NCBI RefSeq assembly: GCF_000218685.1
Contig: NW_006763301.1
Coordinates: forward strand, 496,001-560,000
Length of the DNA: 64,000 nt
From: Serpula lacrymans var. lacrymans S7.9
Taxonomy: Eukaryota; Basidiomycota; Agaricomycetes; Boletales; Serpulaceae
Direction: 5' to 3'
Shown here: positions 33,391 through 44,609 of the stretch, one piece after another
Numbering within the stretch: position 1 is the stretch's first letter
Layout: every line of letters begins with the position of its first letter
Position numbers and translations under genes: made by a program
The notes under the pieces: generated by a model
Database searches by the model: none
Seen by the model: the letters and a program-made list of their open reading frames with translations, nothing else
Told to the model about the DNA's origin: nothing

Positions 33391-34792
33391 GGACCTTCAG
33401 TACGACAAGAATACTTTACCACGTGTAACAACCTCCATATTGCAAGTGCATACAGATGAAGTATGGAGCATAGCTTGGAGTCATACCGGTGAATACTTGG
33501 CAAGCGCAAGTAAAGATAAGACAGCCATTATATGGCGGATTGGAGTACGTACACTTTCCCAGCATTCACCAACCACCATAAGATGATTTTTTCAGTCCAA
33601 GTCAGAACCATCAGTGCGGGAATGTGCCCCAGAATTAACCTTGCGAGATCACCCGTACTCGGTTGGCTGCATTGCATGGTCGCGGGATGATTCAATCCTA
33701 CTTACAAGTGCAGACCACCTCATAAAGATGTGGGACGCAAAAGTACGATTGTTTTCACGCTATTGTAGACGATGCTAAATCCAAATTCAGAGTGGAATAT
33801 GTTTGCGAACACTCGATGCTCATTCTGAGACAGTTTCAGCCCTTACCTGGCTTCCAGACGGCTCTGGTTTCATTTCGGGTGGGCTAGATCGCAAGATTAT
33901 TCTATGGGTACGCAGTGCCATCGTTATTTTTGTGGTGGACACATTGCTTCAACTTTTGACTTTAGGATGCTGAGGGAAAGGAGCAGGACTCATGGGGCAT
34001 AACAGCTATGCGCGTGACAGACCTTGCAGTTAGTCCTGATTCATTGCGCTTGGTATCCGTGGGCATGGACTACGTCGCACCTACGCCACCAGCTCACGAC
34101 TCTGAGCATGGCCATGGGCGGGATACCTCACTTCCTACTGTAAAAGACGGAAGCGGCGCACCAATAGCAAACATGCCAAAAGGCCCAGAGAACTGCATGA
34201 TTATCTATGATCTGGCTTCAAAGCAGATGGAGTCGTATGTGCTATTCGTCTCGTGCGTCAAGTGTGGCTGTTGATGTCTTGACTCCTGTAGATCCATACG
34301 ACTAGACGGCCAGCCGACTAGTATCAAGATATCTGACGACTCGCGTTATGCTCTCTTCAACCATGCTCCTGACGTGAGATGTCCTTCGGTTTCTACGAAA
34401 GCTTTTGTGCTAATGTTGATACAGGAAATACATCTATGGGACCTTGCTGCAGGTCAACTTGTTCGAAAGCTAACAGGACAACGTCAAGAGAGCATTGTTA
34501 TCCGGAGTTGTTTTGGAGGCATTGACGGCAATTTCATCGTCAGTGGCAGCGAAGGTAAAGTCAACTATCATCAGCTACGTATATCGCTAACTTGACTGAT
34601 TGTTTTTCAGATGGCAATGTATATGCGTGGCATAGAGACAGCGGGTCACTTCTCGAAGTACTATCTGGCCATGGTGAGGGAAGCGTCAACTCTGTGGCTT
34701 GGAATCCACGCAACGAGCAGATGTTTGCATCGTGCTCCGACGACAAAACTATTCGCATTTGGGAAGTCCCTTCTACTGGCACACTTGAATGA
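33389..34792 (+). CDS. Truncated WDR26/Gid7 paralogue (WD40 domain only)
   Basis: This is a DNA-level duplicate of the 3' half of the WDR26-like gene (10598-12000). All introns are at the same places, and every exon frame is open. The ATG at 33389 corresponds to an internal Met of the parent. The propeller is complete, from [20 protein letters not shown] to [15 protein letters not shown], with stop at 34792. The LisH and CTLH regions are absent, so it should not join the GID complex in the normal way. The open frame suggests either recent origin or continued use. It has no parental promoter; the 5' flank comes from the FunK1 upstream region. Confidence 0.75.
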
Positions 34793-35162
34793 TTATCTAG
34801 TCGTGTAGGCTCTCAGCCAGAGCCGACCTCTTGATGCATTGCTGTATCATCTTGGAACGTTGTCTGTAGAGTTGTGAACCTGTGAACAAAATTCTTGGCT
34901 GGCAATATTTCTATTTGTCGTATGCCTCTCAAAATGTGTACAAATTATAATTAAATACCATTAACCGTGATAAGTTATTGCATTTTATTGTACAGTGCGA
35001 CAGGGACAGGGGTCGGTAATATTCAACTACGGGCGATGTGCTAAGCTTGATCGAAATCCTGGCTAGTGGCTACAGAACAAATACTGAATAGTCGACCAAT
35101 AGTTTAATATGCGAGGAGTCGAATAATGGTGAAGGTGTGAAAGTGTAGAGTCTACAAACGGA
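34793..35162. other. Intergenic stretch between convergent genes
   Basis: This is 370 AT-rich bases with no coding signal. It should hold the 3' ends of the WD40 paralogue (+) and elongin A (-). Confidence 0.5.
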
Positions 35163-36483
35163 TCATTTATCTAACGTGGTACGTGTAGAAGTCGTCGTCT
35201 TTCCGGTCAGTTGGGAGTGAGCGCGATGTTTTGGCATAAAAAGAGAGGCCATGGGGTCTTTTTTGGGCACTGTCGGCGCTTTGGACGGTCGGGTTTCGGA
35301 AGATAAAGACGGCAGCTGTAACGAAGATAGCGCCACCTTTGTCGGTGAAGACAGGACAGAAAGGGACTTTTCTGGCGTGGCGGAGTTCTTTGCATTGGGG
35401 CGTTGGGGTGACAGAGGGGTCGTCGAAGAGCTAGGACTGGTGTGAGGTTGATATTGGCGATATGTTATTGTCCTGGCTGTCATTTCGCCACCAGATGAAG
35501 TCGACGTGGGGGGAGGAGGCTTAGCGCTAGGTGCGCCGGGAAGGACACGCTGCCTCTTGCCTTGGATCATAGGAGGAACCATGCGTGAGGTGTACATAGT
35601 CCGTTGGAGTTTAGACGCTTCGGACTTTGTCTTCTGAAATAAGGTTTTCACGATAGGGCCTGTTGACCCTGCGACGAAAAATGAGGGGCCATGATGTTAT
35701 AAATATAACTCATAGTGAACTTACAGCTGGAGCCGCCAGTACGGGAGCGTTTTGTAGGAGGCAGCCGATCCGTTAGTTTGACTTCTCGTTCTTTCTTGCG
35801 CTCTTCGGCTTCCATGCGTTGACTACGGAGTCGAGAAGCGACCTCTTCGAGTCTTCGTGCTTCAGCAGCGCGGAGGATCTGTGAGTTTGGAATAAGATCG
35901 TCGACGAGTTGAAAGGGCGTGATGTTAAATACATAGTATTGGTCCCGCCATGAGGTTGGCTCTTCTAATTCCCCAAGTTGATAGCGGTCTTTCGTTAAGG
36001 GATAAGACTTGAAGCACAGCTGTTTCCATAGATCTGTGGACAATAGGTGATTACTACGAAGAAAACAAAAGATGAATCATAATCACTGACCACACGTATC
36101 TTCCTGGATGTACTACGCGGCAACTGTCAGATGGGAAGCAGCGTAACAAAAGGGGATGCTTACAGGAGACGATTGTTCAAGGCGAAGAAGGGTATCTGCA
36201 GAGCAGCTTTCAAGTATGGGCTCGATAAGTTCATACCGTAAATCCTGAGAGTCACCGAAACCGCTGATAACTAGAGATTGCCAGCTGATCAGTCATGATA
36301 GGAGTTTGAAGATGGAAGAAAGTAGTGAATTACATTCTACATGTGAGGCAGCAACTAAAGCCATAGTAATGCCGTCAGCTGACGCTTAACGCTGGTAAGG
36401 AATCGAAAAAGGAACTGACCTCGTTGACAGTATTGGACAAGACTCAGCACACGGCGGGGTGGCGGTTCCACTTCAGAGGACAT
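35163..36483 (-). CDS. Elongin A-like RNA polymerase II elongation factor
   Basis: Elongin A stimulates transcript elongation and, with elongins B/C and a cullin, can act as a ubiquitin ligase on stalled polymerase. The minus-strand gene starts at 36483 (SSEVEPPPRRVLSLVQYCQR). Small exons give GFGDSQDLRYELIEPILESC and then TLLRLEQSS, which form the BC-box/F-box-like part. The large exon reads TDLWKQLCFKSYPLTKDRY, WRDQYYVFN and a long Arg/Glu helix (ARRLEEVASRLRSQRMEAEE), as in the elongin A domain. The C-terminal exon is Ser/Pro-rich and disordered. About five short introns are present. Confidence 0.82.
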
Positions 36484-36742
36484 TACAACAATAATAACAC
36501 GGAGCAATAAGGATATAGATAGGTTCAGAGAACGTTCAGGTCAAGTTGCTGGAGCACATATATATTTCCCGTCAATCGAGGTGCTTTAATAGTGTCCTTC
36601 CACGTGGCTTTAATACTTCCACACTGTCCCTTTTGGCAGTTGCCGTGAGCGTGGCTGTTCCTACCAGACGCCTCCCAGCCCAAAACACTGTGGGCCACAG
36701 GTATTCTCCGGGATCACTGGCAATGAGTCTTGTGGGAAGGGA
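36484..36742. promoter_or_regulatory. Residual upstream region of elongin A
   Basis: Only 259 bases separate the elongin A start codon from the target duplication of a 7.3 kb transposon. The native promoter is therefore confined to this stretch or has been displaced. Confidence 0.5.
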
Positions 36743-36990
36743 TACGGTGGATGATTGGTTACGGCTCAACTTTCGAGCCCGGCCAATGTCCGGCATAATA
36801 TTTTTCAAAATCCGATGTACCTTCAGCTATTATATTTGTATTTAGCAAAATTCGAGCAAGGCCTTTGATGGGCGATCAACGAAAATACATTTTAATTAAT
36901 TTCTTTGATCCAGCGAGTGTGATTTGGGCAAAAGCCAGTGTGATGAGAGATCGAGCGAGCGTGCAATTCAACATGTCAACATAGGATTTC
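36743..36990 (+). repeat. Left terminal inverted repeat of the 7.3 kb transposon
   Basis: It is inverted and almost identical to 43801-44049; I see about three single-base differences. It ends just before the 3' end of the alpha-kinase gene. Confidence 0.93.
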
Positions 36991-37032
36991 AAGCGATACA
37001 GTAAGTACATGTCATGTAAAAAAAAATCCCTC

Positions 37033-39860
37033 TCAGCCACGAACACGACTGGACATGATGTCAATCTCTTGTGATGTTCTCATCTTTGTAGCCGAACTCT
37101 GTGAAAAAAGAGGTGACATGAGATGTAGTAGAAAGGATCCATCAGAAAAAGAAAACATACTGCTGTCTGCAAGGAAGGGAGTCCGAAATATACACAATAC
37201 TGGTTGCATTTGTGCAACAAGGGGAAGTTGTCTAACGTCGCCGTCCAGTTTCCTTCGCCAAAATTATCGGCAAAGTCTCTGGGAAAGGATGAGAACCAAC
37301 CACATGGAGGTAATAGAGCCTTACTTGGTAGTGATAACCTGGCAGTCAGTCAATATTCCACCGGACCCTGACAAGTCAAATGTAAGTACGAAAAGGAAAG
37401 CAAAAGAGACTAGCTTATATTAACTTACCTTGAAAATCTGAGATGAACACAAGGCCTTGCGAGAAATGATATTGAGTGTGTTGTGCGAAGCATAGGAAGG
37501 TTGCAATCTCCAGTTCAGGCGGAGCAAGTTTGTGCCGAGGAGCTGCACTATTGTTATTGATATACTTCACGAAGTTACCGTTTATCTTCTCCTCGAGAAG
37601 ATAAACGGCATTACGCAACTCTCTGCTGTCTTGGGGGATGGCCAAAGCGGCGTGGACGACTCGAAGTCGGGGGATTGCCGGGGGAGGACAGTCAAGGGGC
37701 CTTCGAATAAGCTTGTCGTCGACGAAGTTATAAACTAAAGCCAACAGGCTTGTTGCCCAGTAAAGGCAGTTAGCCTCGTCGAGCATCTTCATTAGCTCAT
37801 CCTTGATGGCCAGTCGTTTGCGCCCGCCTGAAGGACTTGATGGTGTACCACTCTTTTCGGCTCCCTGTACTGTTTCTCTGTAAAAGCAACGTTTTGCTAC
37901 TATAGCCTCTACCTGTAGAATATTTTCCTCTGCTGGCAGAGCTTCAGTTAGATCATATGACGCTGGGTGGCATGTCTTGAAGCTACCGGCTGGCCCCAGC
38001 ATTGCTTTTGAGCTGCAGTCAACTGTTAAAGTGACTAGAGGGCGATTGACCTTGCTCATGACATCGAAAGGGACCCGCTTCTTTAGAAGCTCAGTGAATG
38101 GGATCGAAGGGACGAGGAACAGGACATAGATTCCTATGTCCGTATTTACTTCACTAGCACGTTAATAGATGTTTTAGATAGAAATATAGGTTGACTTACA
38201 TATCGGCTTTGCTAGGCGTCGAACATCTCCTTGTGCCTTCATGACACGCTCAAGAACTGCCTTGTCAGGCATGCTGAATGGCGGGATATTGGGATTAGTA
38301 GCAGCCTTGGAGAAAAGTCTTGAGGGCAGTGATTGGCTGCTAGAGCTTGAGGGAGTGAGGGGGCGTAGTTCAGACGTCTTGATGGAGTGTTTGCTGTGGA
38401 ATAGGCTTGACATTGATGCTGTGCTGCGTGTATTGTTACTACGACTGTCATATTCACCCTACATGTGGTAAGTATCGTCTCCAATAATGTGAGGGCCATT
38501 GGCATACCTCCTCTGACACTGGTGCTTTTGAACGCACAGATACCGACTCACGTGCGGGGATGGAAGATTGGCCTGGCGCCTTTCGCACACGAGTCTTTCT
38601 AGCTCGTTTCCCACCACGTGTTGCTGCAAGGAATATCTAGTAAGGCCAGTTGCTGTAAGTATAGCGCAGTAAAAGTAAGTAAAATGTATAACCTTGTCCA
38701 TCGGACCACCAATATCATCATCGTCTGACGATATTCCGGGGCTCTGAACCTCTTCATTGCGTGAGCGTGCTTTGGCATGCCTATCTTCTTCCTTCCATAG
38801 CAAGACATCTTCAAATTCCTCCTTTGACATCAAGAGAATGATGGGAACTTTCACGTTTGGTGAAAACTTGGGCATGTTGTCCTTTGCTGATGTGCGGAAG
38901 AAAAAATCGTGAAGGACCAGCCGCTCAGAGTATTGATGAGGCTCTTCGGGGTCGTAAATGAGGAGTAATGGAGCCTTCAGCATCTGTAAAGACTCGAGTG
39001 CCAGCTGATGGTCACAAGACCAGACCACCCACAAACGCTTCAGGTGTTCAATCACTATGTTGCGTAGTTGGCCACATTTAATAGAGAGCGGTACTGTAAT
39101 GTCTCGTTCAATATTCTCAAATAATAGTACATGTGAGTATCCTTGAAATATTGAAGTACCCAAAGACTCACCCCAACCAGCTCTGTTCCAGATTTTCCTT
39201 CGTCCTTCACATGATGGAGAGCTATCCGGATTGTGACTTGACGTTGAGGAGCTACTGTTGATGCTAGCATTTTCGTGCGGTGGTGGGCGTGGAATGCATG
39301 GTTCTGAGTATATCCTATGGCTTGGGAGACGCTATCAGCACTGACACTAGCAGACGAGGGGATAAGAGGGGGAGGCATAACGCTAGATGTAGCATGTCCC
39401 ACCCCAATATGCTGCCTAGGGAATGACTGTTCTGGGATTTCATAATGTGTGTTTGGTAAGTAACTTGAACACGCACAGGTGAGCTGGAAATTTTACTCAC
39501 CGCCACGTTGTGCGGCCGAAGAAGCCTTGACAAGAGCCTGGCGCGAGTCGGCATCAACACCATGTGCCCGGGAAGCCACTTTCGTGAAATCTAGATTTGA
39601 TCCTTAACATATACATTGAATTACAGAAGACAATCAGACATACCGACAATTTCACCAGATATTGCACTGGTACTATGACCATGACGTTCTCCAGTTTCCG
39701 CACGCTTGCGCTGATAATGCTCGACGCAATCTGAACAGCAGTGGCGACCGGTCCCATCCCTACCCTTGATATACAAGAACCGGACAGACTTATCAAATTC
39801 TGTACGACAACGATGACAACTTTTAGTTGGTGGGCCTTCGATAGTGGGTGTGAAGTCCAT
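37033..39860 (-). CDS. Alpha-type protein kinase with N-terminal zinc motif (transposon cargo)
   Basis: This is a multi-exon minus-strand gene inside the transposon. The N-terminus has paired cysteines (SCHRCRTEF ... RHCCSDCVEHY), likely a small zinc-binding domain. The middle is disordered, with a conserved-looking block ITVPLSIKCGQLRNIVIEHL and LKRLWVVWSCDHQL. The C-terminal third is an alpha-kinase domain: KRCFYRETVQ, MLDEANCLYWATSLLALVYN, AVYLLEEKINGNFVKYINN, EIATFLCFAQHTQYHFSQG, the catalytic-region FISDFQG, a glycine segment GSGGILTDCQV, and the zinc-coordinating end LLHKCNQYCVYFGLPSL. These are the landmarks of the MHCK/eEF2K family and all appear kept. Substrate and role are unknown. 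Confidence 0.8.
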
Positions 39861-40444
39861 GGCGGCTAATTTACTTACTGTTCTCCCCCCATTCCTGGTG
39901 TAGTTTATATGGATCCTTGAAGATGAGTTGTAGTCCGAATGGATTTGGGTCGAGTCGAGTCAAATTTGAGAACTCCTCGGCACAAAGATAACAATGAGGA
40001 CTTTGCCAATCTGAGTGGCTGGCGACTCACCAATGGGCCATCCTCGAACAACACGCGGACAAGGATCAATATGGATATGTCAAAGCTGGTGATTGCAAAT
40101 TGACATGAGGAGATGGGAGATCTTTGCGGAGATAATGTCAGTGAAAACAAATGAGGAAGAGGCAGGCACCGGTTAAATGAATTGCGTGCAAACACGATCT
40201 GATTAGCCTTACGGTTTTGTCTGAAGTGCGTATCCAAGTGTCTATTGAGCGGATCTTCCATATCCTTTCTGCCCATAGGATCACTTGAAGAACTGACTCC
40301 ACTGCTTACACTGAACAGGCTGTGGATCAAATAGGAAGTGTACTATTGGACTGTGCATCCTATAGGTGAGTGTTCAAATTGCAGTGCCCCACGTGCATCA
40401 GCCAAGTGCTAACGCTATCCAGGACTGTCAACGCCCTGCAGGCC
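39861..40444. other. Divergent region between kinase and transposase genes
   Basis: This is 584 bases between the start of the alpha-kinase gene (-) and the first exon of the transposase gene (+), inside the transposon. An antisense open frame at 39905-40330 has no recognisable homology. The stretch probably serves as a shared promoter. Confidence 0.45.
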
Positions 40445-42214
40445 ATGCCTAACCCTCAAGGTACCAATGGGTATAAGGTATCCCCTGGTAGGCTTGCATA
40501 AACGACACTCCAAGGGTGTAATGCTCACTTTCTGTCCTTTTCTCACAGCTCCAGACATTTTAATCCGACCATTGGTGGAACAATTCGTCGCAGATGGATA
40601 CACAAATCCAGAAATTGTCACTAAACTCAAGGACTACTATGACACGGACCGCTACTCATTTTCGTAAGCCTTCTAGCTGTAATACTACAATACACTGACA
40701 CATTTGATTAACTATAGTCTCGCTTTACTGAAGAAAAAACGGATGGTTTGGGGCTTGAAGAGTGCTCGGGGCCAGGCACACTCAGTTGATAGTGTGGGGC
40801 CTACCATTGAACGTGTTCGTGAGCGGTTCCCTCACCAGGGGTCACACGATATGAGAGTGACTTTGCGACAAGAGGAAAGGGTGATGGTGCCTCGGTAAGT
40901 TGTTTCACTTTTCACACAGTGGCAGTCACAAGGACGTTAGTATACTAGGCAGGTAATACTAGACTACATGAATCTACACCATCCAGACGAAGTAAAAGGA
41001 CGTCGAAAACGCCGGCTGAAGCGTAGTTATTTCTGGACAGCAGGTGTCAATGAACTGTGGTGTTTTGACCAGCATGATAAGTGGAGACGCTTTCAGCTTT
41101 TTTTTCACGTTGGACTCGAGCCCTTCTCCGGCTATGTACTCTGGCTCAAAGTCTGGTGGACTAACCATAATCCGCGTCTGATATGTGGATGGTATTGTGA
41201 TGTCGTGGAGAGATTGGGTGGTGAGTCTCTTTCTCCGGTGTTTCAACTGCTTGGCTGCCAATTGCTGACTTATACTAGGGATGCCTCTAATCACACAAAG
41301 TGACCCCGGCACTGAAAACAATGGTATCGCAAACGGCCATACATTACTTCGTCATATGCAAGACCCGGCTTTAGACAAGACCCTGCAACATACGTTCAAA
41401 GGATCTCACCGGAACATTAAGCCTGAGATCTTTTGGGGCCAATTTCGAAGACGTTGGGCGCCGGGATTTGAGGCTCTCCTTGACTGGGGGGTCAACGAGG
41501 GCCTTTATGATGCTGACGATGCTCTTCAACGGTTGCGTATATCCATTTACCTAAGCAAAGCGGCCACAACTGACACAAACCTGTAGACTAGTCTTCCACT
41601 ATGTATTTATCCCCTGGATACAGCAAGAACTCAACTGCTTCATTGAGAGGTTCAACGGTTCAAAGCCCCGACGAAACTCACACAAGTTACTACCTCATGG
41701 ACGCCCTGTAGATATCTTCAAGAACCCGGAGCTTTTTGAGTCACGCAATTTTGCTGTAAGTTCATAGTATCATTTCCACTTTGTCATATACTTATAATAC
41801 ATACATCTACAGGTTAAGGTGCATCCGCCGTATCTAACAGAAGTGCGAGACAAGTATGCACCACCCGATCACCCTGTTTTTCATCTGGTCCCGCCGGCCT
41901 TTTCGTTACAGGCACGCACATTCTGGGATGCTGCCAACTACCCTCAAGTTGGCCGAGAAAACATATGGGACATCTATTTACACTTACTCCAGCAGTTCCG
42001 AGATCAGCCAAACAACATGGAGTTGCGTACTGTGATGGCCCTTTCAGTGAACTCTAATGAGGAGGATGAGTCCGAATTCATGCCAGTCATGGAGCTTCCA
42101 CCCCACCGGCAACGGAGGCGCGTTGTAGGAGATGCACCACAGAACACCGGGGGCTACTCATCTGACGAAGCTGATACAGATTTTGAGTATGAGTGGACAG
42201 ACGACTCGGATTAG
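40445..42214 (+). CDS. Integrase-core DDE transposase
   Basis: This is a spliced gene, first exon 40445-40487. The N-terminal helix-turn-helix-like part reads RPLVEQFVADGYTNPEIVTK. The catalytic core contains LWCFDQHDKWRRFQLFFHV (first Asp), LITQSDPGTENNGIANGH (second Asp) and IKPEIFWGQFRRRWAPGFE (Glu about 41 residues after the second Asp), giving a DD-about-40-E triad. Downstream come WIQQELNCFIERFNGSKPRR and a short acidic tail to 42214. This type of integrase-core protein is widespread in agaric genomes and in some animals. No frame is broken, so the enzyme may be active. It should bind the 248-base inverted repeats. Confidence 0.82.
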
Positions 42215-42928
42215 CTTAGGCCTTTTAGTATGTGTTCTGGTCTTTCTTGTTTTCTTGAAATGCACTTTGGATATCAAATCATTGTATTGTACATAGAATA
42301 GCTAAATACAACAATGAATGTTTCTATGGAATCATGCTTTGGGCCCGAGAACTTGAGTTCTGGAATGCACAACTGTGCAGATGCTGTAAGGAGCAACTCA
42401 CACCGAGTTTATTTGTAATTTAATATGGGAATTGTACCTTCCAGTCTCTTTGAGATCTCCTTGATCCTCCAAGCATGTGAGTACAATGGGATTCCATTGT
42501 GCGTCGGCGGAGACCATTGTTTTGGCTTTGCGTTGAATCATTTGGTTAGTGCGGGCTAATATGAGACATATGACCACAAGAAAGAGCTGGAACTGACTGT
42601 GCATTACTGTATTGGCGTGAGCATGTGGTTGACGCGAAGCTCTTCAAGAATGTGTCGCCAGAATTGCATGAAAAGATTTACAGTGCTGTCTGAACAGCTG
42701 ATTATTCCGAGATCGTGAAGTACACACGTGATGTTGATTTGTTGGACCTTAGCTATTGTTCTCACGCATGAAAATTCTGCAACTCTGTCAGACTGCCGTG
42801 TTTGTAGATCTCAATAATTGTCAACTATGGGCTGTAAGTCTATGCTGCCTCAAGCAAACAGCTATAAAAGGTACGGGTGAGTTCACAATTATCATCCAGA
42901 CATACTTACCTCCTCCTTCCAAATTGCA
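42215..42928. other. Stretch between transposase and viroplasmin-domain genes
   Basis: This is 714 bases inside the transposon without a supported gene. A TATA box (TATAAAAG, 42863-42870) lies about 60 bases before the next start codon. Confidence 0.5.
42863..42870 (+). promoter_or_regulatory. TATA box of the viroplasmin-domain gene
   Basis: TATAAAAG sits 59 bases upstream of the ATG at 42929, a sensible distance for a core promoter. Confidence 0.55.
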
Positions 42929-43742
42929 ATGACTCAATCTCCTCCCCCTGGTCGTTCAAACTCTTCCAAGCAGCCTGAACGCTCCGTGAGTGAAGATTGC
43001 CTCAGCGACGAGGAAGAAACTATGAGTAAGGCCTTCTCATGTTTCTGATTATTGCACTAACTTACGTGTACCTCCAGACATCCTCCTTTCTCTCCTCTCA
43101 TCCGTAACCTTGAGTAGGAGCAACGCTATGCTCATGATGTCCGCTGTTCTTGGCAGTGCCCGCCCTTCAACTCCATCAAGTCCCATATACACCAGCTCTT
43201 CCCCATCTTCCTCAATAGTTCAAGGGTCGCTTGCCGCCAGCTCTACTGTGGTATCTGGTCCTTCAGCTGCTGCTTCTTCACGCACTCCTGCTTTGGGTGC
43301 CGCCTCTTCTCCGCTTACTCCTGCTTTGGGTGCCAGTGCTTATGCGACAGTTTCTCCGATCACCACCAGCTCTCCTCTTTTCACCACAGCACTTGGCTCG
43401 CTCGCTACCCCTGCCGCTCCACCTGGAGGTAATGTGCCAAATGCCTCACAGGCTATCACTCGCACATACCTCGGCCAGGTTTATGAGGTTCCTGATGCTG
43501 GGACAGCTGGTCCCTTCTATTTGGTCACCAGAGGACGTAGAATTGGTATCTTTGCTGCGTGGTAAGTGACCTTTGACTCGTCGACTTCGAAACTGTCTCA
43601 TCTCTATTTTCTCAGGCAGTCTACCTCTCCTCTCGTTATCGCTGTCAGCCGCGCCGTTTTTACTCGCTGTCCTTCTATTTCCGCCGGTATCACAGCCATG
43701 CAGAACACAATCGAAGCGGGTGAGGTGGAGATCTTACCTTGA
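42929..43742 (+). CDS. Viroplasmin/RNase H1 N-like domain protein (transposon cargo)
   Basis: Three exons encode a protein of about 230 residues. The N-terminal two thirds are Ser/Ala/Pro-rich and disordered, with a repeated RTPALGAASSPLTPALGAS-like unit. The C-terminal part crosses an intron at about 43562-43616 and reads FYLVTRGRRIGIFAAW, then AVSRAVFTRCPSISAGI. This fits the small viroplasmin (Cauli_VI) fold found at the N-terminus of RNase H1, which binds RNA-DNA hybrid or double-stranded RNA. The gene lies just inside the right inverted repeat. The role in the element is unknown. Confidence 0.65.
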
Positions 43743-43800
43743 GGAGAGGGGTTGTCAGTATATGTGTAATACTTGTAATTTCTTGATGTATTTGGACGCT

Positions 43801-44049
43801 TGAAATCCTATGTTGACATATTGAATTGCACGCTCGCTCGATCTCTCATCACACTGGCTTTTGCCCAAATCACACTCGCTGGATCAAAGAAATTAATTAA
43901 AATGTATCTTCGTTGATCGCCCATCAAAGGCCTTGCTCGAATTTTGCTAAATACAAATATAATAGCTGAAGGTACATCGGATTTTGAAAAATATTATGCC
44001 GGACATTGGCCGGGCTCGAAAGTTGAACCGTAACCAATCATCCACCGTA
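43801..44049 (-). repeat. Right terminal inverted repeat of the 7.3 kb transposon
   Basis: This is the inverted partner of 36743-36990. It ends CCACCGTA directly before the AAGGGA target duplication. Confidence 0.93.
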
Positions 44050-44055
44050 AAGGGA

Positions 44056-44609
44056 GTAGTACTTTAGCCATCACAACCCTCATTTTACAGATTTACAGAA
44101 GAGTCCCCCGGTAGTACTCTTACGGACCTACCCGACGTGGTACAGATCTTTCACTTTCCGAGTCATATTTTTGAGATAGAAGCAACCTCACAGGAGAACC
44201 ATTGATGTGGTGCATATTCCTGTGACGACAGATAACGATCAGGAAAGTTCATTCTTAGCTTATCCTTTCAAAGAATCATCTTCACTGGAAGCTCACCAGT
44301 AGCTGTGACTCGGGAGCTCCACGTTTTGATGGTAAATAGGACTGAGTGTTTCAGATACTCGTCAGGTACTCGAAAGTATCTACGCTGTAGGTGGGAGTTC
44401 TCTGATATGACAGAATCATGATTACTATGAGACTGTCAGTCAAAAAGGTGGTGTGGTGAATGATCAAGGTAGATTTACTCACGAGTAAATCACACAGATA
44501 CAATCCCAGAACCAGCAGAGTTCGCAAACGAAAGCATTAGATATGTAGTTATGTCTAGAATACAGAGGTGATATACAGGCGATGCCGCTAGTAACACTAG
44601 CTTTTGATT
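44056..44609. other. Intergenic stretch, no supported gene
   Basis: This is about 550 bases between the transposon and the 3' end of the cwf18 gene. I see no open frame with protein-like content and no known site. Confidence 0.5.

Larger units (their letters stand above)
36737..44055. mobile_element. DNA transposon with 248-bp TIRs carrying three genes
   Basis: The element spans 36743-44049 (7.3 kb). Its left end, reading inward TACGGTGGATGATTGG, is repeated inverted at the right end over about 248 bases with only a few mismatches. It is flanked by the direct repeat AAGGGA (36737-36742 and 44050-44055), a 6-base target duplication. Inside are an integrase-core DDE transposase (+), an alpha-kinase gene (-) and a viroplasmin-domain gene (+). 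The 6-base duplication, TAC start and integrase-like transposase suggest the IS3EU group of eukaryotic elements; this family name is an inference. Confidence 0.88.

Noticed and set aside
34560..34812. Overlapping ORFs on both strands at the end of the WD40 copy
   Set aside because: Shadows of the last WD40 exon; the frame matching the parent gene is the supported one.
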